Source: a virus
Virus record (IMG/VR): IMGVR_UViG_3300037502_003770
Span: 241,643-305,642 of that record
DNA: 64,000 bases
Direction: 5' to 3' (one strand)
A program made the position numbers and the translations under genes. The notes under the pieces were generated by a model. The model was not told where the DNA came from. It saw nothing but the letters and a program-made list of their open reading frames with translations, and ran no database searches. Below are positions 1-10,280 of this stretch, piece after piece (position 1 is the first letter of the stretch; the number at the start of each line of letters is the position of its first letter).

Positions 1-3000
1 TATAATAACATCATCATTTCCAAATATTGTATTATTTAATAAAAGAATATATTTTTCTAGTGTATTATCAAATATTATATTACTTGATACACCTGTATAA
101 AATATATTTTCAGTAACAAAATTATTACTATTACCGTTAGTTAAATAACTTATATTTAAAACATCTTGATTAGGTATAAGAGTTTTAAATAAAATTTTAT
201 AATTGGTGTTTTGATAATCTACATTAGCGATACTAGTATCTTTAACATATTCAAAATCTTTCGCATATGTTAGACCATTTATATTAACAATAATATCACC
301 AACAGGAATAAAACTTAAAGTAAAACTAGTTGTATTAATATTAATGGGAATAACTTCATTATATAAAGTACTGTTACTATTTACAGATTGCGTTTGATTA
401 TCAAAATCTAAAATAGCTCTACTAGGGTTTACGGTTGTAATTAAATAATAATCTAAATTATCTTCATATACTACAGGAGCGGATATACTATTGGTAATAT
501 TACTTCCAGTAAATTGTAAATTTTTATTGTAATAAAGTTCTTTATTCTTATAAAATTCATTATTAAAGTATATATTTTCATAGAAATTTTCATATGTATT
601 AAACGGTGTTATTCTTGTAATAGTATTAGATGACGGTTGATTAATAAAATATGTATATTTTTGTTTTATTAAAAATTCATTATCTAATAATTCATAATTA
701 TTTGTAATATTGATTCCTGTATTACCAGTAATATATAAATTATTAGTAATTGTAGGTGTAGTATTAAATGAATTAGTTTGTTCGTTAAACTTATAATATA
801 ATAAATCTAATTTAGTATTGTTATAATTATTACCACTAAAATTGAAATATAATACAGGGTTAGGATTAACAGATAAATTATGAATATAATTATTATTTGT
901 AACAGCAGATTTAGTTATACCAGTGAACATAAAATTATATCTATTAAATATATTATTATTAAAATTAATATTTTTATATGTATTTTTTAAAGTAAAATTA
1001 CTTTTATTAAAAGAATCATTATCTAAACTAGGTGTATCTTTATCAAAAGAATCACCTTCAAAAGATAGAATTGGTATTTCTTGAATAATCTCTTTTTCAT
1101 AAGATGAATCTATTGTGATAATATTTATATCATCAGAAATTTCAATAGGTTGAATATTTAAAAATTCACTACCATCATCGATGCCATGTTTATATTGAAA
1201 CTTTTGTTGAGTAAAGATTGTATTTTTTATAATAGTTCCTTTACTTACTATAGTAGTGGGTGATATAAATCTTTTCACTAGGTTTTCCCATTTAAGATTT
1301 ATTTTATTTATAAAGGATAATATATTTTCGTAAGTATATTTATTACCATTATCATTATTTAAATAATCTTCATATACTTTATATAAACTAGGATAATGTT
1401 CACCTGTTTCAGAATAAATTACTTTTCTATTCTTAACAGATATATTTTTATTTAAAACATCTTTCAAATACTGATTAAATGTTATACCAGTAGAATTTAC
1501 TTTATAAACATCATTTTCAATTAAATTAGCAATATTATAAAAAATATCAACTTCTTTTGTATTAATAACAGCTTTACTTTCTTTTTGATAAAAAGTATTA
1601 TTTGTTAAAGAACTAAATGTTACTGAAGATAAATTATAAACCCAAGATTTTTTATTATCAATAGTTTTATTTATTTTAAAACCTATATTTTTATGATTTT
1701 CAAAATATAATTCAGGGTTAACATAATCATATTGTTGAAAATAAAATTCTTGGTTATCTCTTGGAAATAACGGATAATTTTCATTATCTATAATAGGTTC
1801 ACCAAAAGGAGATATTTGTTGTTCTGTTAAATCATTGATATTAACTAATTTATCTGTTAGATAAACATATTCATTTAATTGTAATAAAGCTTCTGGCGCA
1901 CCAATAAAATTAAATAAACCTTTAATTACATTAGATGTACCCTTATATTTTAAAAACCAATTAGTATTGATAATTAATCTTCTCCAAAATTCTATATTTA
2001 TTTCAGAAGTAGTTTTTTGAGTATTATCATTTAAATCAAAATCAAATAAATTATTAATTATAACATCATCATCTAAAATACTTTCATATTCCCATCCTAA
2101 TTCAGTTGCTAAATTTTTAACAAGTAAATCTGGGATATTTTCTATTTTATCATAAGAAACATTTTTAATATAGGTTAAAGAATCTATAAATACTTTTACA
2201 TCATCTACTAATCTACCATATGTATTTAATAATTTCTTTATTACACTATTATTAGTTCTATCAAATAATAATATGTTTTCAGGTACTAATAATCTTAAAA
2301 TTAAATTACTTTTTAAATCATCATAAATTTTTGCGATAGATAATAAATTATTAACATAATCAGTAAATCTAATACCATCAATATCAATATTATATCCATC
2401 ACTTGTTAACCATATAAAATCTTTAAAAATAAATTCATAATCATTTAAATCTTCATTAAAGATAGGTACTTCAAAAGTAGATAAATACTTTGGTGATGTT
2501 TCTAATGATAATAAATGTTTTTCTAAAGAAGAAAAAACTCTATTATATATTTCATAAAATTTATTATCAGTTAATTTAATATGAAATGATAAACTAACAG
2601 TTTTAAAACTAGGATTATTAAATAAATTACCTTCTACCGAAATATTTACATATCCACCTTGTTTATTATTAGTAATACCAGTAAAGTCTTTTAATTTATA
2701 CGTCTGATTATTTAATAGTACTTCATAATTTTTATAATTTACAGTAATATCTCTTTCATCTAAAAAGTCTGATTTGTTACTATAAATATTTATATTAAAA
2801 TTATTAACAATATAATAAGAAGGTATTCTAAAAGAAGTAATATTATTTTGTGAATCATATATAATATCAAAAATATTATTAATAATGTTTTCTTCAAATA
2901 CATTACTAATATAGAGTGAACCTGGAAATTTATTTATACAATTATTAATTGCTGTTCTAAAACTTTCATGTAATGAAGAAAAATATGAATAATTAGATAA

Positions 3001-3282
3001 TTTTCTTTTATCGTTATTAATAGTTATTTTTTGAGTAAAAAGATTTATATTTTTAACCTCAGAAATATTATTAATATTAAAATCTAATAAAGATACAAAT
3101 TTATCATCATCATTTGATTGAGATAACCTATATTTGTTTTCATCAAAATTTCTTGTTATATTTGTTGTTACCTTAAATGTACCTAAATCAAATACTGTAC
3201 TAGAAAATGGTGAATTAAATAAATTACCATTCGGTTGTTTATCAACAATATTTTTACCACCTATCGATACAAATTTTTTCAC
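1..3282 (-). CDS. Large tail/baseplate-associated structural protein (3' end outside window)
   Basis: The minus frame is open from 3282 to the window edge (1094 codons) with no stop. I place the start at a GTG at 3282-3280, because an in-frame TAA lies directly before it and no ATG is near. The protein is rich in Asn, Ile and Tyr with repeated beta-type segments. Around residues 350-480 it has a segment resembling phage tail protein I or baseplate-periphery proteins: ATELGWEYESIL, then a Trp/Arg helix and NWFLKYKGTSNVIKG. It follows two co-directional structural-looking genes. The role as a baseplate-edge or fibre-attachment protein is inferred from that segment and from context. The C-terminus is not visible. 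Confidence 0.6.
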   Translation of the reverse strand, partial: MKKFVSIGGKNIVDKQPNGNLFNSPFSSTVFDLGTFKVTTNITRNFDENKYRLSQSNDDDKFVSLLDFNINNISEVKNINLFTQKITINNDKRKLSNYSYFSSLHESFRTAINNCINKFPGSLYISNVFEENIINNIFDIIYDSQNNITSFRIPSYYIVNNFNINIYSNKSDFLDERDITVNYKNYEVLLNNQTYKLKDFTGITNNKQGGYVNISVEGNLFNNPSFKTVSLSFHIKLTDNKFYEIYNRVFSSLEKHLLSLETSPKYLSTFEVPIFNEDLNDYEFIFKDFIWLTSDGYNIDIDGIRFTDYVNNLLSIAKIYDDLKSNLILRLLVPENILLFDRTNNSVIKKLLNTYGRLVDDVKVFIDSLTYIKNVSYDKIENIPDLLVKNLATELGWEYESILDDDVIINNLFDFDLNDNTQKTTSEINIEFWRRLIINTNWFLKYKGTSNVIKGLFNFIGAPEALLQLNEYVYLTDKLVNINDLTEQQISPFGEPIIDNENYPLFPRDNQEFYFQQYDYVNPELYFENHKNIGFKINKTIDNKKSWVYNLSSVTFSSLTNNTFYQKESKAVINTKEVDIFYNIANLIENDVYKVNSTGITFNQYLKDVLNKNISVKNRKVIYSETGEHYPSLYKVYEDYLNNDNGNKYTYENILSFINKINLKWENLVKRFISPTTIVSKGTIIKNTIFTQQKFQYKHGIDDGSEFLNIQPIEISDDINIITIDSSYEKEIIQEIPILSFEGDSFDKDTPSLDNDSFNKSNFTLKNTYKNINFNNNIFNRYNFMFTGITKSAVTNNNYIHNLSVNPNPVLYFNFSGNNYNNTKLDLLYYKFNEQTNSFNTTPTITNNLYITGNTGINITNNYELLDNEFLIKQKYTYFINQPSSNTITRITPFNTYENFYENIYFNNEFYKNKELYYNKNLQFTGSNITNSISAPVVYEDNLDYYLITTVNPSRAILDFDNQTQSVNSNSTLYNEVIPININTTSFTLSFIPVGDIIVNINGLTYAKDFEYVKDTSIANVDYQNTNYKILFKTLIPNQDVLNISYLTNGNSNNFVTENIFYTGVSSNIIFDNTLEKYILLLNNTIFGNDDVII

Positions 3283-3310
3283 TTAGTAAATCCTATTTTT
3301 AGTAAATAGA

Positions 3311-3802
3311 TTATATAATTTTTTTAATTATTAGATTTAAAAAAGAATTTACATTTGAAGTAAGACCTTTAAAGAAATAAATCATATTATTAGTTTGTTT
3401 ATAATTACCTTTTAAATTATAACCTGTAATATTTCTGTTATTAAAGTAAAGTAATTTATTAGTATCTTCTGTATTTTTAAAAATTTCAACTATATCCTCT
3501 TTATCTACTTCAATAAAATCGGTTTTATAATTTTCACCATTAGCTAAAAATTTGGTATTAACAAAACCACCACCTAAAGGTCTATCATTATCTTTTAAAC
3601 GTTCACCAAAAGTAAAATGGTCGCATACTCTATTTCTTCTATCTTTTCTTTTTGTCCTATATAAAAATTGAGGGAAATATAAAGTAAAATTTAACCAAGC
3701 GTTACTAATACCGTTACTATTAATAACAACAGTATCTTCATTAGTAATTAATATTCGTAAATTATCTATTACTGAAGGTATTGGATTGAGTGGGTTAGAC
3801 AT
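3311..3802 (-). CDS. Hypothetical protein, likely structural, downstream of large tail gene
   Basis: This 163-residue protein starts one base after the stop of the 794-residue gene upstream, so the two are probably translated together. It has a basic patch (RTKRKDRRNRVCDHFTFGERLK) and a Gly-rich turn, with no signal peptide or clear family motif. The tight coupling suggests it is a virion component, or a part split off the larger protein before it. I do not recognise the family. Confidence 0.6.
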   Translation of the reverse strand: MSNPLNPIPSVIDNLRILITNEDTVVINSNGISNAWLNFTLYFPQFLYRTKRKDRRNRVCDHFTFGERLKDNDRPLGGGFVNTKFLANGENYKTDFIEVDKEDIVEIFKNTEDTNKLLYFNNRNITGYNLKGNYKQTNNMIYFFKGLTSNVNSFLNLIIKKII

Positions 3803-3803
3803 A

Positions 3804-6188
3804 TTATTCTAAAGTTAAAGTAGGGTCTATGTAGAAAGTAATTTGGGTTTGTTCAATAAGTATATTATTGGTGATAGGATTTGTACTTGTATTAGTCATT
3901 CTATAACCGTAATGATAGGCTGTTCGTTTTATATTATCAAGTTCAGTTGAACCTGTAATAGTTGAAATTCTATTAGGAAGATTAGTATTTTTATCACTTC
4001 TACCTATATCTCTATATTGTCTAAAAGTTGTTTTATAATTATTCAAAACAGTATTACTGGTAAGCGTATAATTCGTACTATAAAGACTTTCTAAGCTATC
4101 CAAATAAATTCCATAGTAATTACTACCATCTAAAGCCAGAGTATTTAAATAATCGTTGTAAGGGTTATTTTCAGTATTAGTTCTGTTTAATATAGTAAAA
4201 TCTCTTCTATTATAAATTAATTGGTCAATACAAATAAAAACTAAACTATAAAAATTTGCATAAGCGTTTACTAAATTTAAAGTATTATCAATTACAGGAG
4301 TTGGTAAATTCTCATTTGGTAAAATACCATCAGGGTCAAAATTATTTTCAATAACATAATCATAACCTAATATAATTTCTTTATTAGAAATTGAAGAATT
4401 AACATTTAAAATTAAACCTGTATTAGTATTAAAATTTGTATTACTATCGTTTTTTACTGGTATATGACAAGCTACACTATATATTTTATTATTTTTAAAA
4501 ATACTATGTTGTGCAATCCATTTTTTTACATTATTTTCATTACCATTTTCTTTATTATTATAATCAAAAGATTGAGGAATTTTTAATTTGATGGTTCCAA
4601 CTCTGTCTTGTGTTCTTGGATTAGGTAAATCGGTATTTGGTTCAACTATCATATACCCCCTAAATTCAGAAAATATACCAGTATCATCAGAACTTTCTAT
4701 TATATTACCTTCTTCATCTGTAATAACTTTTTTTCTATTAGATAAACCTATAACAATAAAACGACCACTTTCATCTAAAACTAAATAATCTTTATTTTCT
4801 TTTAAAAGAGTAATATCATCATCAATATTTAAATTATCAGTAAAACTAGTATTACCTAATCTAAATTGTTCTAAAGTATTTTCATCTAAATCAGTAGACA
4901 TAGATAATACATTTATTTTTAAATTAGTATCTCTATGAGTTTCAATATTTAATTTATTAGTAAAACCATCATTAGGAGCAGAATCTAACGCATCTTCCAT
5001 TGAACATTTATTAGTTCTACCATGATTTATAATATCATAGACATTTAAATCATATTTATCACCATCTAAATCACAATAATCATTTTTTGTTTTAAATTTA
5101 AAAAAAGGTATAATGTTTTTTATTTTAAGACCAAAATAAAACCCAAATCTAAATCTTTTAAAATCTATTCTATAATCTAATGTTATTACACCATCATCGT
5201 CTCTTATATTTCTATCAGCTAACGAACCAACACCCCTACTTATACATAAATTTCTTAATCCATAATGAAATCTAAAACCTATTCTATCACCCCAATAATT
5301 ATCTTTACCCATCATAATAGTTGAACCGAAAATAGTAAAATATGGTTTAATATTTTCCGTAAGAAAAATATCTTTTCTTGAAATACCTATTTCATTTAAA
5401 TCAGTATCTTGTGTCCATAAAGGTTGTATATTTACAGAAAGATTCTGACTTATAATATTAGGCATTTTTTCAAGTTCATTTTGTTTTATTAAAGAAGAAC
5501 CGTTTTCAGAAAAAAGATTTTCATTCATACCATTAATTCTTGACATAATTAAAGGATGTGTTGAAAATTGACCAATATCAGTTAAATCTAAATCATAATG
5601 TAATATATAATTACCAATAGGAACACCAAATAACATAAAATCACCTGATTCATTAGTTACAGTAGTATATTTTAAATATTTATCGAATACATATAAATAA
5701 CTTTCATTTGAAAGTAATTCTTCTTTAACAGGTAAAGAACCTACAGGGGTTTTAGGTTTAAATCCAATACCATAATCGTTATTAAGAAAACCAGTATGTT
5801 TATTATATGTTGAATTTTTAGGTAATAAATTATATCTTTTACCAGTAAAATCTTTATCGTAAACAGTTTCAAAAGGGTAATTAGAAATTGCTTCAATAAT
5901 TTTAATATTATCAATATTAGTTGAATCTATATTTTTATCATCTTCATCTAAAGGTATAAATAATGATATTTTTACATTAGGAATACCTGTACCACCATTC
6001 GCTAAAACTCTACCAACTAAACAACCATAATCAGATGTAAAAATTCTATAAATATCAGATTGTGATATTTTTAAAGAAAGAATATTTAGATAATTAAACG
6101 TATTTTTTAAATGTACTTTTATATATTGTTCATTATCAGATACTTTTGTCCTAATTCTTATATCATCAGTTGTTATGTTGTTTTTCAT
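3804..6188 (-). CDS. Large virion structural protein with carboxypeptidase-regulatory-like repeat
   Basis: 794 residues starting at MKNNITTDD. Residues about 55-75 (GRVLANGGTGIPNVKISLF) and about 180-205 (ESGDFMLFGVPIGNYILHY) match the usual pattern of carboxypeptidase-regulatory/Cna-B-like beta-sandwich folds: an insertion, a TD-rich loop, then a GxYxLxV strand. Such folds are common in phage tail and fibre proteins. The rest is Asn/Asp-rich beta sequence without a recognised domain. It begins 32 bases from the divergent plus-strand gene at 6221, so a control region for both lies between them. Tail or fibre function is inferred. Confidence 0.6.
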   Translation of the reverse strand: MKNNITTDDIRIRTKVSDNEQYIKVHLKNTFNYLNILSLKISQSDIYRIFTSDYGCLVGRVLANGGTGIPNVKISLFIPLDEDDKNIDSTNIDNIKIIEAISNYPFETVYDKDFTGKRYNLLPKNSTYNKHTGFLNNDYGIGFKPKTPVGSLPVKEELLSNESYLYVFDKYLKYTTVTNESGDFMLFGVPIGNYILHYDLDLTDIGQFSTHPLIMSRINGMNENLFSENGSSLIKQNELEKMPNIISQNLSVNIQPLWTQDTDLNEIGISRKDIFLTENIKPYFTIFGSTIMMGKDNYWGDRIGFRFHYGLRNLCISRGVGSLADRNIRDDDGVITLDYRIDFKRFRFGFYFGLKIKNIIPFFKFKTKNDYCDLDGDKYDLNVYDIINHGRTNKCSMEDALDSAPNDGFTNKLNIETHRDTNLKINVLSMSTDLDENTLEQFRLGNTSFTDNLNIDDDITLLKENKDYLVLDESGRFIVIGLSNRKKVITDEEGNIIESSDDTGIFSEFRGYMIVEPNTDLPNPRTQDRVGTIKLKIPQSFDYNNKENGNENNVKKWIAQHSIFKNNKIYSVACHIPVKNDSNTNFNTNTGLILNVNSSISNKEIILGYDYVIENNFDPDGILPNENLPTPVIDNTLNLVNAYANFYSLVFICIDQLIYNRRDFTILNRTNTENNPYNDYLNTLALDGSNYYGIYLDSLESLYSTNYTLTSNTVLNNYKTTFRQYRDIGRSDKNTNLPNRISTITGSTELDNIKRTAYHYGYRMTNTSTNPITNNILIEQTQITFYIDPTLTLE

Positions 6189-6195
6189 AAAAAAT

Positions 6196-6210
6196 CTATT
6201 TATTTATATA
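6196..6210 (+). promoter_or_regulatory. CTATTTAT element before start (candidate phage promoter)
   Basis: The sequence ctatttatttatata begins 25 bases before the ATG at 6221. Similar elements occur at a constant distance before several unrelated genes in this window. Reading it as a promoter is inference. Confidence 0.4.
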
Positions 6211-6220
6211 TTAAAAGAAA

Positions 6221-7648
6221 ATGGATATTCAATCTCAGTTTATATTAAATAGATTTAAAAATAAAAATTCAATAGATAAGGATTTTAATTTAAATGGTTA
6301 TTTAAAAAATACAACAGCATCATTAAATGATGTTGATATGAATACTATTATAAATCTTAATGATTTTTTTAATAAGAAAAGAAATCTTACTTTAGATTAT
6401 AAAATATATGGTACATTAAATAATTCAGAAAATTTTCTTTATAATAAAAAAATTAACCCTTCTAGTATAAGTGATTTCTTAAAAGATACTGATTTTTTTT
6501 ATGATGAAGATAATTTAGAAAATTCAAATTATGATATTTATAATCAATTTAATTATTATATCGTATATCCAAGTAATTATAAATTGGTAGATTCAGATAA
6601 TAATTATTTTCAAGTGCAATATAAAAAATTATCAGTTAATAATGATTTTAAAATACTAGATTGTTCATATTCTAATGATATTTACAATGGTAAAATATAT
6701 AATTATATTATAAATAATGATATTAATATAAAAGATAAATATACTTATTTAGAAAAATATGAAAAAGAAATACCATTAACTGATTTATATTTATATATCG
6801 AACCAAAAAATTATACTTCTTTTAATGAAAGAGTTTTTAAAAATTATAATACTTATAATAAAAGTTTTTCAGCTTTAACAACAGGATTTAATAATGTTAC
6901 ATCTATTACAACTACATTACTTAATATAATTAAACCATCAAATTTTAGTATATCAGAATTTAAAACATTTTATGAGAAAAAATTATTAACATTTTTTAAC
7001 TTATTTAATTTAGAATTAAATGATATTAATTTTCAAATATTAAAAGAGTTTTTAATAAATTATATAGATACATCTGATAATAGATTTTTTGATAAGTCAT
7101 TATTTTATAAAGAAAATGACGTTTTAAATGGAGAAGTTTATTTTTTTAATGAAGATGATTATAGTTTTTCATTAGTTCAAGAACAATATTATTCAATAAA
7201 AAATAAAATACAAGATGATTTAATTAATGAAAATAAATATACAGCTTACACTTATAATATAGTAAATAATAAAGTAGAAACTGAATTTGAATTTAAATAT
7301 AAACCATTTTATCCAATAAATATTAGGAAGTTTTCAAATTATCTTGAAACAATTTATATATCAGGAATTAATAATACAATTATACCTGATTATAGTATTA
7401 AAAATGAAACATATTATCTATGGAGAGATTTATTGGATATTGGTTTTATTGAACAAGATGAAAATGATACTAACGGTGTAGATTACCCTTTTATAAATCA
7501 AAAACATTATTTATATAATAATATAAATATACAAGTACTACCTGATTTGTCAGATAGAAATACAATAATTTTATTTAAAGATTTACTTAGTAATAAAACT
7601 ATTACAAAAGAAATTAATGAACTTAACATAGGTAATTTTATATGTTAA
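6221..7648 (+). CDS. Hypothetical virion-module protein, 475 aa
   Basis: The start MDIQSQFILNRFKNK lies just after a CTATTTAT-type element. The protein is very rich in Asn, Tyr and Asp, has no signal peptide or membrane segment, and no motif I recognise. Its last codons overlap the start of the 263-residue gene at 7642 (7 bases), so the two are coupled. It lies between two sets of structural genes and is probably a tail or fibre component. Confidence 0.6.
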   Translation: MDIQSQFILNRFKNKNSIDKDFNLNGYLKNTTASLNDVDMNTIINLNDFFNKKRNLTLDYKIYGTLNNSENFLYNKKINPSSISDFLKDTDFFYDEDNLENSNYDIYNQFNYYIVYPSNYKLVDSDNNYFQVQYKKLSVNNDFKILDCSYSNDIYNGKIYNYIINNDINIKDKYTYLEKYEKEIPLTDLYLYIEPKNYTSFNERVFKNYNTYNKSFSALTTGFNNVTSITTTLLNIIKPSNFSISEFKTFYEKKLLTFFNLFNLELNDINFQILKEFLINYIDTSDNRFFDKSLFYKENDVLNGEVYFFNEDDYSFSLVQEQYYSIKNKIQDDLINENKYTAYTYNIVNNKVETEFEFKYKPFYPINIRKFSNYLETIYISGINNTIIPDYSIKNETYYLWRDLLDIGFIEQDENDTNGVDYPFINQKHYLYNNINIQVLPDLSDRNTIILFKDLLSNKTITKEINELNIGNFIC

Positions 7649-8433
7649 AATTAAAAGATAAAAATAAAGTAATTAACTTTACATTAACTAAAAAAAATGA
7701 AAAAGTATCTTCTAAAGAAGATTATAATTCTTATATAAATAAAGTTTCAGAAGAAAATATTATATTTCCAAAAGATGAAGAAATTACATTATTTTATCCT
7801 GAAGATAATTTTAATATTATACCATTTTATAAAACAAACAATAGTGATTTTTTATCATTTAATACATACACTTCAATATTATATAATGAAAATGAATTAA
7901 AATATATTAATGATAATTTAAAGACTTCATATTATATTTTTTCAATATATGATAATTATGATAGTAATAACCAAAAATTATTAAATCAATTTAAAATTAA
8001 TGCTGGTGAGAAAGGTACGTATAATATTGTTAATCAACTTATAACTCCTAGATTAAAATATTTTAATAATCAAGGTTTAACTAAATCTTTTAATGTTTTA
8101 CCTATACCAATAGATAAACTGAAAAATAACACTATTTATTTAAAAATAGTGTTTTTTAATTCAAAAAATGGTTTGTTTACTTATTTCAATAATAGTAGTC
8201 AAATTTTAACAACTGAGGAAAAAAATTATATAACAACAATAATTAATCCTATAAATAAAACCTATACTTTTAATAGTAACACTATTGAAATTACCCAATC
8301 TTCTATTAAAGATAGTTTTATTTATGAAAATAATAAATTAAATACCAATAAGAATACTTTATCACCATTAAATGATTCTAATGATGATATTTCTTTTGGT
8401 ATAGATAATATTTTAAAAAAATTCAAAATATGA
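7642..8433 (+). CDS. Hypothetical virion-module protein, 263 aa
   Basis: It overlaps the preceding gene by 7 bases and the next small gene by 4 (ATGA type). It has mixed alpha/beta composition and no recognised domain. A strong hairpin with a T-run lies inside its coding sequence near 8128-8157. It is probably structural from position, with unknown function. Confidence 0.6.
   Translation: MLKLKDKNKVINFTLTKKNEKVSSKEDYNSYINKVSEENIIFPKDEEITLFYPEDNFNIIPFYKTNNSDFLSFNTYTSILYNENELKYINDNLKTSYYIFSIYDNYDSNNQKLLNQFKINAGEKGTYNIVNQLITPRLKYFNNQGLTKSFNVLPIPIDKLKNNTIYLKIVFFNSKNGLFTYFNNSSQILTTEEKNYITTIINPINKTYTFNSNTIEITQSSIKDSFIYENNKLNTNKNTLSPLNDSNDDISFGIDNILKKFKI
8128..8157 (+). terminator. Intragenic hairpin followed by T-run
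   Basis: The arms aacactattt (8128-8137) and aaatagtgtt (8144-8153) pair perfectly over 10 bases with a 6-base loop, followed by TTTT. The shape is that of an intrinsic terminator but it sits inside a coding region, so it could attenuate transcription or be incidental. Confidence 0.35.
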
Positions 8434-8606
8434 TAGAAGCATTAAGTCTATTTTTTTTATTTATGTCCATTGTTAAAGTTATAGGGACATTATACTATAT
8501 AGTTTACTCATTTATAAAGAAAGAACCTATATTCTTTGAAAAAGAAGAAGAAAGGTTAATGAACTGGTTTAGTTTTGCTTATATTCTAACATATATATTT
8601 TTTTAA
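8430..8606 (+). CDS. Small membrane protein, 58 aa
   Basis: The ATG overlaps the stop of the gene before (ATGA). An N-terminal hydrophobic stretch (residues about 5-30: LSLFFLFMSIVKVIGTLYYI) looks like one transmembrane helix. A charged KKEP...EKEEE segment and a second hydrophobic tail (FAYILTYIFF) follow. It ends 3 bases before the next start. A holin-like role is possible from size and topology but there is no direct evidence. Confidence 0.6.
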   Translation: MIEALSLFFLFMSIVKVIGTLYYIVYSFIKKEPIFFEKEEERLMNWFSFAYILTYIFF

Positions 8607-8609
8607 TGT

Positions 8610-9098
8610 ATGGATATAGTAATTATTTTAGAATATCTTGTTTATTATGAATCTAGGTCTGGGATAAAACAAATGCAAATAAATTTTCGTTTATTTAATA
8701 AATATCTCTATGATTATAGATATAATCTTTTAATGATGGATTTTATTAAGGTATATTATTCTTGTAATATAAATGAATGGTTTAGAAAGATTATATCTAG
8801 TGATGATGAATATTATCTTTTATTAAAAGATATATTAGAAAAAAATATAGAAGTATTTAATTATTTACCTTATATTACAATATTTAATAACGATAAATTA
8901 ATATGTAAACTTTTTAAATATAATACAAACCCTTTCAAAGATTTAAAAAAACGTTATATAGAACATTTTATAAATAAAAATTCATATTCAAAATTACAAT
9001 TTTTAAGAAATAAAGAAAGAATTATAAAAATATATAATGAAGGCGATAAATCTATTAAAGATTATCTACCTGAAAATTTTAAATATATTTTAGATTAA
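8610..9098 (+). CDS. Hypothetical protein, 162 aa
   Basis: Three bases separate it from the small membrane protein. The sequence is mostly helical with many Tyr, Lys and Ile residues, and has no signal peptide or known motif. It is the last gene before the promoter-like element that precedes the neck-like gene. Function unknown. Confidence 0.55.
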   Translation: MDIVIILEYLVYYESRSGIKQMQINFRLFNKYLYDYRYNLLMMDFIKVYYSCNINEWFRKIISSDDEYYLLLKDILEKNIEVFNYLPYITIFNNDKLICKLFKYNTNPFKDLKKRYIEHFINKNSYSKLQFLRNKERIIKIYNEGDKSIKDYLPENFKYILD

Positions 9099-9101
9099 AA
9101 A

Positions 9102-9117
9102 CTATTTATATTTATAA
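9102..9117 (+). promoter_or_regulatory. CTATTTATA element (candidate phage promoter)
   Basis: ctatttatatttata lies 27 bases before the ATG at 9129. It matches the element before 6221, 30045, 53285 and 57590. Confidence 0.45.
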
Positions 9118-9128
9118 GTTAAATATAA

Positions 9129-10247
9129 ATGGAAATCTTAGATAGGGAAAAATTATTTAGACAAATTAGAGTTGAATGTATAGCTACGGCTAGACCAGCA
9201 GTTAATAAAGATTTAACAGACGATGTTATATTAACTCAAATTGAAATAGCTATGGAAGATTACATGGCTTATATACAAAACTGGTTAACATTACAACAAT
9301 GGTCTTCTTTGTCTAATTTAGATATATCGCAAGCTGACTTAGTTAATGCTTTTACAACTAAAACATTAGATTTTGAAAAAGAATTCGCAGCAGCTTTTGG
9401 AAAACAAACTGGTATAGGTGTTATAGGTGATTGGGAATTAAAAAAGGATTTTGTAACAATATCCGCAAATACTCAAAGTTATTTAATACCAGCTAATAGA
9501 GAAATAAATCAAGTTTTATGGGAAACACCGCCACAATTGGCAGGAAATATTATAGACCCATTTACACCTAATTCTTGGGCAGCAGCCCCTTATGGTTGGA
9601 ATGTTGGGGGTGTACCAGCATCAGCTTTATTACCTGCATTTTCTTTAATGCTTACTTCGCAAGATAGGATGCAAAAGAAAAAACTTTTACAAAGTGAATT
9701 AACTTATAAAATAAGTCCTGGACCTAACGGTACGAAAAGATTATTTTTATATCCGATGCCTGGCGGTAGAGATGAAATGACTGGACCTGGTTTTGCATCT
9801 TTGAAAAGATTTGAAGGTTCTCAAGTATGGTATTGGTATTATGATACTAATACTTTGGGTAGAGATAAATGTTTAGAAGAAAATAATGATATTATAATAT
9901 TACCAACAGATGTACCTTTTAGAATTTTAAAATGGGAAAGATTAAATTCACCTACACAAAATAAAGTTAGAAGATTAGCTGTATCTTATTGTAAAAAATA
10001 TGTTGGTATGGTTATGGGTTTATATTCAGGTAAAATATCAGCACCTAATAACGATGATTTACAATTAGATTATAATATGTTTATTGAACAATCAGAAAAA
10101 GAAAAGGAAAAAATATTTGAAGAACTTAAAGAAGAACTTAAAGAATTAGATTATACTAATATAATAAAAAAGAAAGCTGAAATGGCTGACAGTTTAAATA
10201 CTGTATTAAAATATTCACCACCTCAACAACCATTCTATTTCTTTTAA
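9129..10247 (+). CDS. Probable neck/connector structural protein
   Basis: 372 residues. Composition is more balanced than its neighbours (Trp, Gly, Pro and Ala present), as expected of a conserved head-tail protein. The N-terminal half is helical and Asp/Glu-rich (DREKLFRQIRVECIATARPA). The middle holds the Trp- and Pro-rich segments SYLIPANREINQVLW and YKISPGPNGTKRLFLYPMPG. A charged coiled-coil segment (EKEKEKIFEELKEELKEL) precedes a PPQQPFYFF tail. I link it to the neck/connector proteins of T4-like phages on overall layout and context, not on a diagnostic motif. It has its own promoter-like element and terminator, suggesting a high-copy virion protein. Confidence 0.5.
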   Translation: MEILDREKLFRQIRVECIATARPAVNKDLTDDVILTQIEIAMEDYMAYIQNWLTLQQWSSLSNLDISQADLVNAFTTKTLDFEKEFAAAFGKQTGIGVIGDWELKKDFVTISANTQSYLIPANREINQVLWETPPQLAGNIIDPFTPNSWAAAPYGWNVGGVPASALLPAFSLMLTSQDRMQKKKLLQSELTYKISPGPNGTKRLFLYPMPGGRDEMTGPGFASLKRFEGSQVWYWYYDTNTLGRDKCLEENNDIIILPTDVPFRILKWERLNSPTQNKVRRLAVSYCKKYVGMVMGLYSGKISAPNNDDLQLDYNMFIEQSEKEKEKIFEELKEELKELDYTNIIKKKAEMADSLNTVLKYSPPQQPFYFF

Positions 10248-10251
10248 AATA

Positions 10252-10280
10252 AAAAATCTACTTTTATTAAGTAGATTTTT
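10252..10280. terminator. Bidirectional intrinsic terminator between convergent genes
   Basis: A perfect 12-base stem (aaaaatctactt / aagtagattttt) with a 5-base loop and A/T runs on both sides, so it can stop transcription in both directions. It overlaps the stop codon of the minus gene at 10267. Confidence 0.85.

Noticed and set aside
4588-4788. Plus-strand open frame opposite the 794-residue structural gene
   Set aside because: It is a complement-strand shadow with no leader or family features. Other opposite-strand frames (for example at 20635, 21101, 22413, 27583, 41287, 53745, 58467) were rejected for the same reason.
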